Made by a program: the position numbers and the translations under genes. A DNA stretch of 64,000 bases from positions 28,572-92,571 of the forward strand of contig NZ_LGED01000241.1 in NCBI RefSeq assembly GCF_001280085.1, in the 5' to 3' direction. This DNA comes from Saccharothrix sp. NRRL B-16348 (GTDB lineage: Bacteria > Actinomycetota > Actinomycetes > Mycobacteriales > Pseudonocardiaceae). Below, piece by piece: positions 37,243 to 47,122 of this stretch; positions within the stretch are counted from its first letter, which is position 1, and each line of letters opens with the position of its first letter. The notes under the pieces are model-generated. The model was not told the origin of the DNA. It did no database searches and saw only the letters and a list, made by a program, of their open reading frames with translations.

Positions 37243-37941
37243 ATGGTCGACGTCCCCGCCACCGCAGTCCTGGTGCACAGCCCCTACCTCGGGCCCGCGA
37301 GCCTGCGCCCGCTCGCCGGCGCGCTGGCCGAACTCGGGCACCCCGTGGTGCTGCTCGACCTGCGGGTGACGGTCAACGCCGCGCCCGTGCACCAGCGGCT
37401 GCTCGGGGTGTTCGCCGACGCCGTGGAGGACTCCCTGGTGGAGGGCGACCTGGTGCTCGTGGGGCACAGCGGCGCCGGTCCGCTGCTGCCCGCGTTCGCC
37501 GACGCCCTGGAGACGCCCGTGCGCGGGCTCGTGTTCCTCGACGCCGACCTGCCCACACCGGGCCGGAGCTGGCGTGACGACGCGCCCGCCGAGCGGATGG
37601 CGCACCTGAAGACCATCTCGCGGGACGGGCTGATGCCGCGCTGGGACCTGTGGTTCGCGCCCGAGGCGCTGTCGGCGATGGTGCCGGACGTGCGGCTGCT
37701 GGAGGAGATCGTGGCCGAGGCGCCCGAGGTGCCGCTGGCGTTCCTGAAGGAACCCCGGCCCACCGTGGCGTGGACCGGGCCGTGCTCGTACGTGAAGCTC
37801 AGCCCCGCCTACGACGACGCCGCCGCGGCGGCCCGTGAGCTCGGCTGGCCCGTGGTGGAGCTGGACAGCCACCACCTGGGCGCGGTGACGTCACCCGACG
37901 AGGTGGCGGCGACCCTCGTGCCGCTGCTCAGCAGACCGTGA
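37243..37941 (+). CDS. Small alpha/beta hydrolase
   Basis: 232 residues from ATG at 37243. Compact alpha/beta hydrolase with [20 protein letters not shown] at the N-terminus, nucleophile elbow LVGHSGAGP and a late His in [15 protein letters not shown]. It lacks an obvious lid. The role is unknown; its promoter overlaps that of cobQ. It converges with methionine aminopeptidase and overlaps it by 14 bases. Confidence 0.85.
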   Translation: MVDVPATAVLVHSPYLGPASLRPLAGALAELGHPVVLLDLRVTVNAAPVHQRLLGVFADAVEDSLVEGDLVLVGHSGAGPLLPAFADALETPVRGLVFLDADLPTPGRSWRDDAPAERMAHLKTISRDGLMPRWDLWFAPEALSAMVPDVRLLEEIVAEAPEVPLAFLKEPRPTVAWTGPCSYVKLSPAYDDAAAAARELGWPVVELDSHHLGAVTSPDEVAATLVPLLSRP

Positions 37942-38785
37942 GGATCTCCGCGCCGTCCGCGGTGACCACGATCGTGTGCTCGAACTGGGCGGTCCAGCTC
38001 TTGTCACGGGTGGTCACCGTCCAGCCGTCGTCCCACAGGTCGTGCTCGATGCCGCCGAGGGTGATCATCGGCTCGATGGTGAACGTCATGCCCTCTTCGA
38101 TCACCGTGGGCACGTGCGGCGCGTCGTAGTGCAGCACGACCAGGCCGCTGTGGAAGGTGCGGCCGATGCCGTGGCCGGTGAAGTCGCGCACCACGCCGTA
38201 GCCGAAGCGGTTGGCGTAGGACTCGATGACGCGGCCGACCACGTTGAGCTGCCGTCCCGGCTTCACGGCCTTGATGGCGCGCATGGTGGCCTCGTGCGTG
38301 CGTTCGACCAGGAGGCGGGCCTCGTCGCTCACGTCGCCGGCGAGGAACGTGGCGTTCGTGTCGCCGTGCACGCCGCCGATGTAGGCGGTGACGTCGACGT
38401 TGACGATGTCACCGTCCTCGACCACGGTCGAGTCGGGGATGCCGTGGCAGATGACCTCGTTCAGCGAGGTGCAGCAGGACTTGGGGAAACCGCGGTAGCC
38501 GAGCGTGGACGGGTACGCGCCGTTGTCGCACAGGAACTCGTGCGCGACCGCGTCGATCTCGTCGGTGGTCACGCCGGGCACGACCACCTTGCCCGCCTCC
38601 TGCAACGCCTGCGCCGCCAGCCTGCCCGCGACGCGCATCGCCTCGATCACGTCGGGCGGCTGCACCCACGGATCGGTGTTGCGCTTGGGTTCAGGCCGGT
38701 CGACGTACTCGGGCCGCTGGATCTGGGCGGGCACCGGACGGCGCGGGGACAGCACACCTGGCTGGAGGACGGCACGCACGGACAT
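37928..38785 (-). CDS. map: Methionine aminopeptidase type I
   Basis: 285 residues. The five metal ligands are visible in order: [20 protein letters not shown] (two Asp), GHGIGRTFH (His), FTIEPM (Glu) and QFEHTIVV (Glu). An N-terminal extension of about 40 residues rich in Pro and Arg ([20 protein letters not shown]) precedes the pita-bread fold. This matches the actinobacterial MetAP1c form, where the extension is thought to dock on the ribosome. It removes the initiator Met from nascent proteins. Confidence 0.96.
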   Translation of the reverse strand: MSVRAVLQPGVLSPRRPVPAQIQRPEYVDRPEPKRNTDPWVQPPDVIEAMRVAGRLAAQALQEAGKVVVPGVTTDEIDAVAHEFLCDNGAYPSTLGYRGFPKSCCTSLNEVICHGIPDSTVVEDGDIVNVDVTAYIGGVHGDTNATFLAGDVSDEARLLVERTHEATMRAIKAVKPGRQLNVVGRVIESYANRFGYGVVRDFTGHGIGRTFHSGLVVLHYDAPHVPTVIEEGMTFTIEPMITLGGIEHDLWDDGWTVTTRDKSWTAQFEHTIVVTADGAEILTVC

Positions 38786-38833
38786 GCCCTCCAGATTACG
38801 GCTCTGCGTGATGAGGCATGCGCCACGTGTCCC

Positions 38834-39241
38834 CTACGCGGTCGGCTCGACCGTTCCGGGCGAGGCGATCGGCAGGCCCATCTGGTCGGCGGCGGTCAGA
38901 AGTCGCTTGTCGTAGGCCACGAACGCGTCGAGGTCCACGCGCAACCGCAAGGCCGACGCGAGGTGGATCGCGTCGAGCGACTTGAGCGGCAGCGGCAACG
39001 CGCCGGCCGCGTCCAAAAGGTCCATGGTCATGGTCATCTGGTCGAGCTCGACCAGGATCAACGTGGCTTGCCTGATCGCCTCGTCGCCTTCGGCGCGCAC
39101 GGCTCGGATCAGCTCGACCCTGGCGAGCGAGCTGCTGACCAGCCGAGTACCGGCTCGGTCGTCCAGCCAGGCGCGCAGCGCGGATGTCTCGGCCTCGGTT
39201 CGGACCAGCTTGGCCAGTGCCGAGGTGTCGAGGTAGATCAC
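38834..39241 (-). CDS. vapC: VapC-type PIN-domain toxin
   Basis: 135 residues from GTG at 39241, whose first two bases belong to the antitoxin's last codon TGG and whose GTGA overlaps its TGA stop by 4 bases. PIN-domain acidic residues: YLDTSALAKL (Asp), VELIRAV (Glu), LDAIHLASAL (Asp) and VAYDKRLL (Asp). VapC toxins are RNases that cut tRNA or rRNA. Directly follows its Phd/YefM-like antitoxin. Confidence 0.92.
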   Translation of the reverse strand: MIYLDTSALAKLVRTEAETSALRAWLDDRAGTRLVSSSLARVELIRAVRAEGDEAIRQATLILVELDQMTMTMDLLDAAGALPLPLKSLDAIHLASALRLRVDLDAFVAYDKRLLTAADQMGLPIASPGTVEPTA

Positions 39242-39513
39242 CAACGCTCCTCGTCCCGCATCTGGCGCAGCACTTCCGAGATCGGCGTGCCCGACGTGGC
39301 GGGCAACGGTTCGGGCAGCCGCCCACCTCGGCCGCGGAGCAGCTCACCGTTGGCGACGAGTTGGTCCCGCAGACTCGACGTCCCGTTCTGCGGAGGGACG
39401 ATCTCGGCGACCACACGACCGTGATCGGTCACCGCGATCCGTTCCCCGGCCTCGGCCCGCCGCACGTACTCACTCGCGTGGTGGCGGAGTTCGCGAAGTC
39501 CGATCCGATCCAT
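39238..39513 (-). CDS. vapB: Phd/YefM-type antitoxin
   Basis: 91 residues from ATG at 39513 (an ATG three codons upstream at 39522 is in frame). Antitoxin N-terminus IGLRELRHHASEYVRRAEAG and VTDHGRVVAEIVP form the DNA-binding Phd fold; the C-terminus is the toxin-wrapping tail. A palindrome CCATG-TTATA-CATGG lies across the start region (39511-39525) and may be the autoregulatory operator. It begins only about 33 bases after the penicillin-binding protein gene ends. Confidence 0.88.
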   Translation of the reverse strand: MDRIGLRELRHHASEYVRRAEAGERIAVTDHGRVVAEIVPPQNGTSSLRDQLVANGELLRGRGGRLPEPLPATSGTPISEVLRQMRDEERW

Positions 39514-39546
39514 GTATAACATGGTATCACATTGACGTTGGTCTGT

Positions 39547-41346
39547 TCAGCCCAACGCGGCCAGGAAGCGGGCGGAGGCGTCGACTGCCGGGGCGGAGCT
39601 GTTGGTGCCCAGGAGCAGGGTCGCGAACGCCACGTCGCCGCGGTAGCCGACGAACCAGCCGTGGGAGTTCGTGCCGTCGCCGAACTGGGCCGTGCCCGTC
39701 TTGCCCCGCACGTCCCCGTACGGCTTGAGCTGCGGTGCGGTGCCGGAGTCGACCACTTCCCGCATCATCGCCCGCAACGGCTCCAGCACGGCGGGCGACG
39801 GCGGGGTCGGGGTGTGGTCGACCTTCGTCTCACGGCCCTTCAGCAGCGTCGGCACCGGCATCTTGCCCGCCGCCGTCGTCGCCGCCACCAGGGCCATGCC
39901 GAACGGGCTCGCCAGCAGCTTGCCCTGGCCGAAGCCGTCCTCCGCCCGCTCCACCACGTCGGTGGCGGGCGGCACGGAGCCGGTGATCGTGGTGATCGCC
40001 GGGATCTCGAAGTCGACCCCGAGGCCGAACGAGTCCGCCGCCTTGGTCAGCTCGTCCGGTGCCATCCCGGCCGCGAGCTGCGCGAACGTCGTGTTGCACG
40101 AGAACGCGAACGCCGAGTGCAGCGGGATCGTGCCCTTGTCGAACTCGTGGTCGTTCGGCACGATCCGCCGACCGTCGATGACCGCCTTGCCCGGGCACGG
40201 CAGCGGGCTGTCCGCCGTCGCCTGCCCGGACGCCAGGGCCGCCGCCGCGGTCACGATCTTGAACGTCGACCCGGGCGGGTAGCGGCCCATCAACGCCATC
40301 GGGCCCTCCGCGTCGGCCGGGCCGTTCTGCGCCACCGCCAGCACCTCGCCGGTCGACGCCTGCAACGCGACCAGCATCGCCGCCTGCGGCACGGGCTCCA
40401 GCGCGTCCTCCGCCGCCACCTGCACGGTCCGGCTCAACGCGGTCGAGATCGCCTGCGCCGCCTCGGGCGCCTGCTCGTGCAGCGTCTCCACCTCGTCACC
40501 GGCCGCGTTCACCGTGTAGACGCGCAGCCCGGCCCGGCCGGCGATCTCCTCCTCCACCGCCTTGCGCACGGCGGGCAGCACCTGCGAACCGAACGTGCGC
40601 GACGGCGCCAGCAGGCTCGTCTGGGTGGTGAACCGCACCCCCGGCAGCTCGTAGATCGCGGGCTTCACGGTCTGGTAGTCCGCGTCCCGCAGCGCGGCCA
40701 CCTGGTACACCTGCCCCGCAGGCACCTTCGACACCCCGTCCACGATCGACTGCTGCGTGATCGCGGCGTCGATCGGCGTCAGTGCCGCGGCCAGCGCACC
40801 GGCCACCGCGCCGACGTCACCGGCTTCCTTGGCGTCGAGCAGGATCGACACGACCTGCTCCGGCGCGAGCAGCGGCGTGCCGTCCCGGTCCAGCACGGGC
40901 GCCAGCGCGGGCTTCACCTCGGCCACGCCGAGCGACTGCTGCACGGCGAGCTTGGGGTGCACGACCGAAGGCGCCCAGTGCACCTTCCAGTCGTCCTCCT
41001 CGCGCCGCAGGTCGAACTTCGTCTGGTAGCTCCACGCGTGGTCGTGCCCGAGGTCCCAGTCCAGCTGCGCGGTGGCGTCCGCGGTGGTCGACTCGCCCGC
41101 CGAGCGCACCTGCTCGACCTTGGCGGCCAGGCCCTCGGGCTTGAGCACCTCGCGGACCTTGGCCAGCACGTCCTTGGCGCCGCCGGGGTCGTCGGTCAGG
41201 CCGGCCGCGCCGTCGACGTCACCGGCGGCGAGCTTCGCGAGGAAGTCGCCCGCCACCTGGTCCGGACCGGGACGTGAGGAGAACAGGCCGCAGCCGCTGA
41301 CGAGCAGCAGGACCACCCCGAAGAGGGCCACCTTGCGCGCGATCAC
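39547..41346 (-). CDS. Penicillin-binding protein (class B transpeptidase, MecA_N-like) lipoprotein
   Basis: 599 residues from GTG at 41346. Signal peptide with lipobox LVSGC. An NTF2-like domain (about 30-140) comes first, then a PBP dimerisation part, then the transpeptidase with GSTFK (nucleophile Ser), FSCN and KTGTAQ. The plan matches the PBPs related to MecA/PBP3-like lipoproteins of Actinobacteria. It cross-links peptidoglycan outside the membrane and belongs to the conserved core block downstream of ispG and the GNAT gene. Confidence 0.93.
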   Translation of the reverse strand: MIARKVALFGVVLLLVSGCGLFSSRPGPDQVAGDFLAKLAAGDVDGAAGLTDDPGGAKDVLAKVREVLKPEGLAAKVEQVRSAGESTTADATAQLDWDLGHDHAWSYQTKFDLRREEDDWKVHWAPSVVHPKLAVQQSLGVAEVKPALAPVLDRDGTPLLAPEQVVSILLDAKEAGDVGAVAGALAAALTPIDAAITQQSIVDGVSKVPAGQVYQVAALRDADYQTVKPAIYELPGVRFTTQTSLLAPSRTFGSQVLPAVRKAVEEEIAGRAGLRVYTVNAAGDEVETLHEQAPEAAQAISTALSRTVQVAAEDALEPVPQAAMLVALQASTGEVLAVAQNGPADAEGPMALMGRYPPGSTFKIVTAAAALASGQATADSPLPCPGKAVIDGRRIVPNDHEFDKGTIPLHSAFAFSCNTTFAQLAAGMAPDELTKAADSFGLGVDFEIPAITTITGSVPPATDVVERAEDGFGQGKLLASPFGMALVAATTAAGKMPVPTLLKGRETKVDHTPTPPSPAVLEPLRAMMREVVDSGTAPQLKPYGDVRGKTGTAQFGDGTNSHGWFVGYRGDVAFATLLLGTNSSAPAVDASARFLAALG

Positions 41347-41391
41347 GGCGCCGAGTATGCCGGGTGCCGCCGACCGCGCGGCGGGTCGGTC

Positions 41392-42246
41392 TCAGAACAG
41401 CACGGTCGCGTACTGGCCCACCTGCGAGAACCCGATCTTGCGGTACGCGGCCTTGGCCACGTCGTTGTAGGAGTTCACGTACAGCGACGCGGTCCGGCCC
41501 AGGCCCCTGACCAGGCGTTCGGCCACCGCCGCGGTGCCCGCCGCGCCGATGCCCTGCCCACGGCGGTCCGGCCGCACCCACACGCCCTGGATCTGGCCGA
41601 CCTGCGCCGACATGGCCCCGATCTCGGCCTTGAACACCACCTCGCCGCCCTCGAACCGGGCGAACGCCCGCCCGCCCGCGATCAGCTCGGCCACCCGCGC
41701 CCGGTAGGACACGCCGCCGTCCTCGGCGCACGGGTCGACGCCGACCTCCTCGATGAACATCGCGATCGCGGCGGGCAGGTACCGGTCGAGCTCGTCAGGT
41801 CGGACGGGCCGGACGAGCGGGTCCAGCGGGATCGACGGCGAGCCGCCCAGCGCCATCAACGGCTGGTCGGCGCGGACCTCGCGGGCCGGTCCCCAGTCCG
41901 GGGACAGCTCCTCCCACAGGCCGAGCACCTGCTCGGAGGGCCCGACCAGGGACGAGCACATGCGGCCGCGGCGGCGGGCGCGGTCGGCGAAGCCGCGCAG
42001 CGCGGTCGTGTTGCCGCGCAGCGGGATGAGGTTCGGGCCGGCGAAGCAGAGGGCGTCGACCCGGCCGCCTCGCAGCGACCGGTGGTCGTACGCCCACACC
42101 TCGCCGCCCAGCCGCCACGGATCAAGGCCCGCGACCTCGACCCGTGCGGCGACCATGCAGGACGCCACCGGGTCGGCCGCGAGCACGGCGAGGACCTCGG
42201 TGAGGTCCCGCTCGTCGAGCAGGCGCGCGCCAGCCAACCTCAGCAC
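41392..42246 (-). CDS. DUF4081-GNAT acetyltransferase
   Basis: 284 residues. The N-terminal half (VLAADPVASCMVAARVEVAG...) is the DUF4081 module and the C-terminal half a GNAT fold with acetyl-CoA loop VRPDRRGQGIGAAGTAAV and LYVNSYNDVAKAAYRKIGF. This gene sits next to ispG in many Actinobacteria; the substrate is unknown. It is separated by about 45 bases from the downstream PBP gene and probably shares its transcript. Confidence 0.92.
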   Translation of the reverse strand: MLRLAGARLLDERDLTEVLAVLAADPVASCMVAARVEVAGLDPWRLGGEVWAYDHRSLRGGRVDALCFAGPNLIPLRGNTTALRGFADRARRRGRMCSSLVGPSEQVLGLWEELSPDWGPAREVRADQPLMALGGSPSIPLDPLVRPVRPDELDRYLPAAIAMFIEEVGVDPCAEDGGVSYRARVAELIAGGRAFARFEGGEVVFKAEIGAMSAQVGQIQGVWVRPDRRGQGIGAAGTAAVAERLVRGLGRTASLYVNSYNDVAKAAYRKIGFSQVGQYATVLF

Positions 42247-42368
42247 GCCGTCAAGCCTGCCAGATCGACCCCGTTACCCGCGCGTCCGCCACCCGCTCAG
42301 CCGACTGCCGGCCCGCGTTCGGCACTCTCGGCCACGGTCGAGCCACGCTCCGGCACCCGTGCGGGCCC

Positions 42369-43526
42369 TCAGCCGACCGTGACGACCGGTTCGCCGCCTT
42401 CGACGGTCTCGCCCATCTCCTCGGCGATCCGCATGGCCTCTTCGATCAGGGTCTCCACGATCTGGTGCTCGGGCACGGTCTTCACGACCTTGCCCTTCAC
42501 GAAGATCTGCCCCTTGCCGTTGCCGGAGGCGACACCCAGGTCGGCCTCGCGCGCCTCACCGGGCCCGTTCACGACGCAACCCATCACGGCGACCCGCAGC
42601 GGCACCTCCATGCCCTCCAGACCGGCCGTGACCTGCTCCGCCAGCGTGTAGACGTCGACCTGGGCGCGACCGCAGGACGGGCACGACACGATCTCCAGCT
42701 TGCGCGGGCGCAGGTTGAGCGACTGCAGGATCTGGTGCCCGACCTTCACCTCCTCCACCGGAGGAGCCGACAGCGACACCCGGATCGTGTCGCCGATGCC
42801 CTGCCGCAGCAGCGCGCCGAACGCCACCGCCGACTTGATCGTGCCCTGGAACGCCGGGCCCGCCTCCGTCACACCGAGGTGCAGCGGGTAGTCGCACTGC
42901 GCGGCCAGCAGCTCGTACGCCCGGACCATGACCACCGGGTCGTTGTGCTTGACCGAGATCTTCAGGTCGTGGAAGTCGTGCTCGGCGAACAGCGACGCCT
43001 CCCACAGCGCCGACTCGGCCAGCGCCTCGGGCGTCGCCTTCCCGTACTTCGCCATCAACCGCGGGTCGAGCGAGCCGGCGTTCACGCCGATCCGGATCGG
43101 CGTGCCGTGGTCCCGCGCCGCCGCCGCGATCTCCTTGACCTTGTCGTCGAACTTCTTGATGTTGCCCGGGTTCACCCGCACGGCCGCGCACCCGGCCTCG
43201 ATCGCCGCGAACACGTACTTCGGCTGGAAGTGGATGTCCGCGATCACCGGGATCTGCGACTTCTTCGCGATCGCCGCCAGGGCGTCCGCGTCGTCCTGCG
43301 TCGGGCACGCCACGCGCACGATGTCGCACCCGGCCGCGGTCAGCTCGGCGATCTGCTGGAGCGTGGCGTTCACGTCCGCCGTCACGGTCGTCGTCATCGA
43401 CTGCACCGACACCGGGAACTCACTGCCGACGCCCACCGAACCCACCATGAGCTGGCGGGTCTTGCGCCGCTCCGACAACACCGGAGGAGGCATCGCCGGC
43501 AGACCGAGCATGACGCCGTCACTCAT
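42369..43526 (-). CDS. ispG: 4-hydroxy-3-methylbut-2-en-1-yl diphosphate synthase (GcpE)
   Basis: 385 residues. TIM-barrel part ([24 protein letters not shown]) and a C-terminal 4Fe-4S domain with cysteines in [11 protein letters not shown] and [11 protein letters not shown]. It converts MEcPP to HMBPP in the MEP isoprenoid pathway using reduced ferredoxin or flavodoxin. It follows rip1 after 22 bases; together with dxr it makes a conserved three-gene operon in which two steps of the same pathway flank a membrane protease. Confidence 0.97.
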   Translation of the reverse strand: MSDGVMLGLPAMPPPVLSERRKTRQLMVGSVGVGSEFPVSVQSMTTTVTADVNATLQQIAELTAAGCDIVRVACPTQDDADALAAIAKKSQIPVIADIHFQPKYVFAAIEAGCAAVRVNPGNIKKFDDKVKEIAAAARDHGTPIRIGVNAGSLDPRLMAKYGKATPEALAESALWEASLFAEHDFHDLKISVKHNDPVVMVRAYELLAAQCDYPLHLGVTEAGPAFQGTIKSAVAFGALLRQGIGDTIRVSLSAPPVEEVKVGHQILQSLNLRPRKLEIVSCPSCGRAQVDVYTLAEQVTAGLEGMEVPLRVAVMGCVVNGPGEAREADLGVASGNGKGQIFVKGKVVKTVPEHQIVETLIEEAMRIAEEMGETVEGGEPVVTVG

Positions 43527-43548
43527 GAACTGGCACCTCTCACTGGGA

Positions 43549-44745
43549 TCACTGGAACAGCTTGATCGGGTTGACGATGTCCGCCGTGATCGTCAGCAGC
43601 GTGACCGACCCGCCGACGAAGATCACGAAGTAGGTCAACGGCAATAGTCGCAGGTAGTTGACCGGTGCGCCGGCCGGCAGCCCGCGCAGCTTCCGGATCC
43701 AGTTTCGCACCCGTTCGTACAGGTTGACGGCGATGTGACCACCGTCAAGCGGCAGCAGCGGCAGGAGGTTGAACACACCGACGAAGAAGTTCAGCCCCGC
43801 CAGCATCAGCCAGAACAGCTGCCACAGGCCGCGGTCGACCGCCTCGCCGCCGAGCCTGCTCGCGCCGACCACGCTGACCGGGCTGTCGATGTCGCGCTCG
43901 GCGCCGCCGATGGCCTCGATCACGGCCGGGATCTTCTTCGGGAAGTTGATCAGACCGCGCCAGGTGTTCTCGAACATCGTGCCGGTGAACGACGTCGCGC
44001 CGCCGATCGCGGTGATCGCGTTGTACTCGAAGTTGCGCTGCTGGATGACGCCGATCGCGCCGATCTCGGTCTTGTAGCGCGTGCCGTCCTTGCGCTCCAG
44101 CTCGCGCTCGACCCGGGCCACGTCGGCGGTGAGGGTCAGCTCCTGACCGTCGCGGAGCACCTTGAACTCGGTCGTGCCGGACCGCTCGCGGGTCTTCTCC
44201 AGCACGTTCGCCCACGTCGGGGTGGCCGTGCCGGCCACGGCCACGATCTCGTCGCCGACCTGGAAGCCCGCGTCCTTGGCCGGGGACGGCGCGCCGGGCG
44301 CGCACTCGGCGTCGGTGCTGCTCTGCACGCACGGCGCGACCTCGGCGATCAGCGCGCTGTCCCGCAGGTTCGGGATGCCCATGGTGAAGGCCATGAAGTA
44401 CAAGATGACGAAGCCGACGATGAAGTGGGTGATGGAGCCCGCGGACAGCACCACCACGCGCTTCCAGGTCTTCTGCCGGTTGAACGCGCGGTGCTGGTCC
44501 TCCGGCGCGACCTCCTCCAGCGCGGTCATGCCGGTGATCTCGCAGAAGCCGCCCGCCGGGATGGCCTTGATGCCGTACTCGGTCTCACCGCGGCGGAAGG
44601 ACCAGATCTTCGGTCCGAACCCGATGAAGTACCGGGTCACCTTCATCCCGAACATCTTCGCCGTGGCCAGGTGGCCGAGCTCGTGCAGCGCGATCGAGAT
44701 GCCGATGAGCACGGCGAACAGCAGAATGCCCAGAAAAACGAGCAC
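43549..44745 (-). CDS. rip1: Site-2 intramembrane metalloprotease (Rip1/RseP family)
   Basis: 398 residues. Zinc motif [12 protein letters not shown] near the N-terminus in the first membrane helix, then a PDZ domain (around [15 protein letters not shown]) on the outside and the third ligand region [11 protein letters not shown] near residue 330. Site-2 proteases cut anti-sigma factors within the membrane to release sigma factors. It sits one base after dxr and before ispG, the same order as in Mycobacterium. Confidence 0.95.
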   Translation of the reverse strand: MLVFLGILLFAVLIGISIALHELGHLATAKMFGMKVTRYFIGFGPKIWSFRRGETEYGIKAIPAGGFCEITGMTALEEVAPEDQHRAFNRQKTWKRVVVLSAGSITHFIVGFVILYFMAFTMGIPNLRDSALIAEVAPCVQSSTDAECAPGAPSPAKDAGFQVGDEIVAVAGTATPTWANVLEKTRERSGTTEFKVLRDGQELTLTADVARVERELERKDGTRYKTEIGAIGVIQQRNFEYNAITAIGGATSFTGTMFENTWRGLINFPKKIPAVIEAIGGAERDIDSPVSVVGASRLGGEAVDRGLWQLFWLMLAGLNFFVGVFNLLPLLPLDGGHIAVNLYERVRNWIRKLRGLPAGAPVNYLRLLPLTYFVIFVGGSVTLLTITADIVNPIKLFQ

Positions 44746-44746
44746 G

Positions 44747-45967
44747 TCAGTCCCTTCCAGACCCCACCGAAGTGGCCACGAGTTCCCGCGCCCGCGCCCG
44801 GGCCCATTGCTCCGCCGCGAGGACTTCGTCGACGTCGACCGGCTCGTGCGCCCAGCCGTCCGCCTCCGCGAGCACTCCTGCCACAGTGTCCACGATGGAG
44901 GTGAACGACGTGCCGCCGCCGAGGAAGACCGCGACCGCTTCCTCGTTCGCCGCGTTGTAGACCGCCGGCAGGCAGCCGCCCCCGGAGCCCGCCTGCCTGG
45001 CCAGCCGCACCGCCGGGAACGTCTCGTCGTCCAGCGGCTCGAACGTCCACGCCGTCGCCACGTCGAAAGTACACGCGGCGGCCGCGCCGGGGACGCGGTC
45101 GGGCCAGCCGAGGGCCAGCGCGATCGGCAGCTTCATGTCCGGCGGGCTGGCCTGGGCGAGCGTGGAGCCGTCGGTGAACGTGACCATCGAGTGCACGACC
45201 GACTGCGGGTGCACGACCACGTCGATGCGGTCGTAGGGCACGCCGAACAGCAGCTGCGCCTCGATCAGCTCCAGCCCTTTGTTGACCAGGGTGGCCGAGT
45301 TGATGGTGATGACGGGGCCCATCGACCACGTCGGGTGCGCCATGGCCTCGCGCGCGGTGACGTCGGCCAGCTCGGCGCGCGTGCGGCCGCGGAACGGGCC
45401 GCCGGACGCGGTAAGTACCAGCTTGGCCACCTCGTCGGCCCGGCCGCCGCGCAGGCACTGGGCCAGGGCGGAGTGCTCGGAGTCGACCGGCACGAGCTGA
45501 CCCGGCTTGGCCGCCTTGAGCACGAGCGGACCGCCCGCGATCAGCGATTCCTTGTTGGCCAGCGCCAGCGTCGCGCCCGCCTTGAGGGCGTGCAGCGTCG
45601 GCGCCAGGCCGATCGAGCCGGTGATGCCGTTGAGCACCACGTCGGCGGGGGTGGAGTCGACCAGGTCGGTCATCGCGGTCGGGCCGGCGAGGATGCGCGG
45701 CAGCTTGAACGCGCCTTGGGCGTAGCCGCGCTTCTGCGCCTCGGCGTAGAGGGCGAGCGTGACGTCCTCGACCGCGGTGGCCCGGGCGACGGCCACGGCC
45801 TGGACGCCGAACTCGACGGCCTGGGCGGCGAGGGCGGCCGGATCGGCGCCGCCGGCGGCCAGTCCGACCACGGTGAACCGGTCGCGGTTGGCGGCGATGA
45901 CGTCGAGGGCCTGGGTGCCGACCGACCCGGTGGACCCGAGTACCAGGACCGTGCGTGGTGTGCTCAT
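44747..45967 (-). CDS. dxr: 1-deoxy-D-xylulose 5-phosphate reductoisomerase
   Basis: 406 residues from ATG at 45967, chosen because the protein begins [12 protein letters not shown], the NADPH-binding loop; a longer in-frame ORF has no homology-like residues. Active-site segments [21 protein letters not shown] and SGGPFRGR are present. It converts DXP to MEP, the first committed MEP-pathway step. First gene of the dxr-rip1-ispG operon. Confidence 0.97.
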   Translation of the reverse strand: MSTPRTVLVLGSTGSVGTQALDVIAANRDRFTVVGLAAGGADPAALAAQAVEFGVQAVAVARATAVEDVTLALYAEAQKRGYAQGAFKLPRILAGPTAMTDLVDSTPADVVLNGITGSIGLAPTLHALKAGATLALANKESLIAGGPLVLKAAKPGQLVPVDSEHSALAQCLRGGRADEVAKLVLTASGGPFRGRTRAELADVTAREAMAHPTWSMGPVITINSATLVNKGLELIEAQLLFGVPYDRIDVVVHPQSVVHSMVTFTDGSTLAQASPPDMKLPIALALGWPDRVPGAAAACTFDVATAWTFEPLDDETFPAVRLARQAGSGGGCLPAVYNAANEEAVAVFLGGGTSFTSIVDTVAGVLAEADGWAHEPVDVDEVLAAEQWARARARELVATSVGSGRD

Positions 45968-46122
45968 CACAGCCCATTGTTCCCGAGCCGACCTGATAGC
46001 CCGCACAGCGGTACTTCGATAACAGAACGGTAACGGGAGCGTGGTGTCACCCGAACGTGGGCATTCCTCGATCAAGCGCCCCGACGGATCCACCGTCGCG
46101 GCCATCAGGAAGGAGAGCCCCC

Positions 46123-46392
46123 GTGGGCATCTTGGGTTGGATCGTCCTCGGCCTCATCGCGGGTGCCATCGCCAAGGCCATCATGCCAGGTCGGGACCCC
46201 GGCGGCATCATCATCACGATGCTGCTCGGCATTGTCGGCGCCATCATCGGCGGTTTCGTCGGCCGGGCCATTTTCGGGACCGACATCAACACCTTCTTCG
46301 ACCTGAGCACTTGGCTGCTCGCCATCCTCGGCTCGTTGATCGTGCTGGGTGTCTACCGCATGGTGACCGGTTCCCGAACCACCAGGGCGTGA
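46123..46392 (+). CDS. GlsB/YeaQ/YmgE family stress-response membrane protein
   Basis: 89 residues from GTG at 46123 with AGGAGAG upstream. Three hydrophobic segments (starting [20 protein letters not shown]) and a glycine-zipper-like [13 protein letters not shown], typical of the transglycosylase-associated small membrane proteins. Function is unclear; often stress-induced. Divergent from dxr. Confidence 0.92.
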   Translation: MGILGWIVLGLIAGAIAKAIMPGRDPGGIIITMLLGIVGAIIGGFVGRAIFGTDINTFFDLSTWLLAILGSLIVLGVYRMVTGSRTTRA

Positions 46393-46418
46393 CGCCGTCC
46401 GGAGCAAGTGACCACTCG

Positions 46419-46454
46419 GGGTGTGCCCCGTCGGGAAGCCGGCGGGGCACACCC
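46419..46454. terminator. Bidirectional hairpin terminator
   Basis: GGGTGTGCCCCG (46419-46430) and CGGGGCACACCC (46443-46454), a perfect 12-bp stem, between the convergent small membrane-protein and response-regulator genes. Confidence 0.85.
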
Positions 46455-46465
46455 GCGCGCGCTCC

Positions 46466-47122
46466 TCAGTTCGCCAGCCCGGCGTCACGGGCGAGCAACG
46501 CCGCCTGCACCCGGTTCGTGAGCCCGAGCTTGGCCAGCAGCCTGCTCACGTAGGTCTTCACGGTCGCCTCGCTCATGTGCAGCCGCTGCCCGACGTCGGC
46601 GTTCGACATCCCCAGCCCGAGCAGGGACAACACCTCGACCTCGCGTTCGGTCAGCCCCTCGACCTGGCGCATCGCCGCCTGCCGGCGAGGCTGGCCCACC
46701 TGCGCCACCATGCCCACCACGCGGCTCGTCACCATGGGTGACAGATATGCCTCGCCCGAGTGAACGGCACGCACCGCGCGCAGCAACTCCTCCGGGGCGG
46801 AGTCCTTCAGCAGGAACCCGGCGGCGCCGTCGGACAGCGCCCGGACGATGTTGTCGTCCTCGCCGAACGTGGTGAGCATCACGACCCGCACCGAGGGCGC
46901 GACGGTCCGCAGCTCGCGTGCGGCGGCCAGGCCGTCCAGCCGGGGCATCCGGATGTCGAGCACGGCGACGTCCACCCGCCGTTCCAGGGCGATGCGGACG
47001 GCTTCCCGCCCGTCACCGGCCTCGGCGACCAGCTCGATGTCGTCGGCGGTGCCGAGGATGGCCTTGATGCCCGCGCGCATCAGCGGCTCGTCGTCGGCGA
47101 TGAGGACCCGGATCACTGTCAC
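46466..47122 (-). CDS. NarL/LuxR-type response regulator
   Basis: 218 residues from GTG at 47122, overlapping the kinase stop by 4 bases. Receiver domain with ADDEPLMR and phospho-acceptor in VAVLDIRMPRLDG, then a LuxR helix-turn-helix (LTEREVEVLSLLGLGMSNAD, then EATVKTYVSRLLAKL). It is the output of the two-component pair with the kinase just upstream. Confidence 0.95.
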   Translation of the reverse strand: MTVIRVLIADDEPLMRAGIKAILGTADDIELVAEAGDGREAVRIALERRVDVAVLDIRMPRLDGLAAARELRTVAPSVRVVMLTTFGEDDNIVRALSDGAAGFLLKDSAPEELLRAVRAVHSGEAYLSPMVTSRVVGMVAQVGQPRRQAAMRQVEGLTEREVEVLSLLGLGMSNADVGQRLHMSEATVKTYVSRLLAKLGLTNRVQAALLARDAGLAN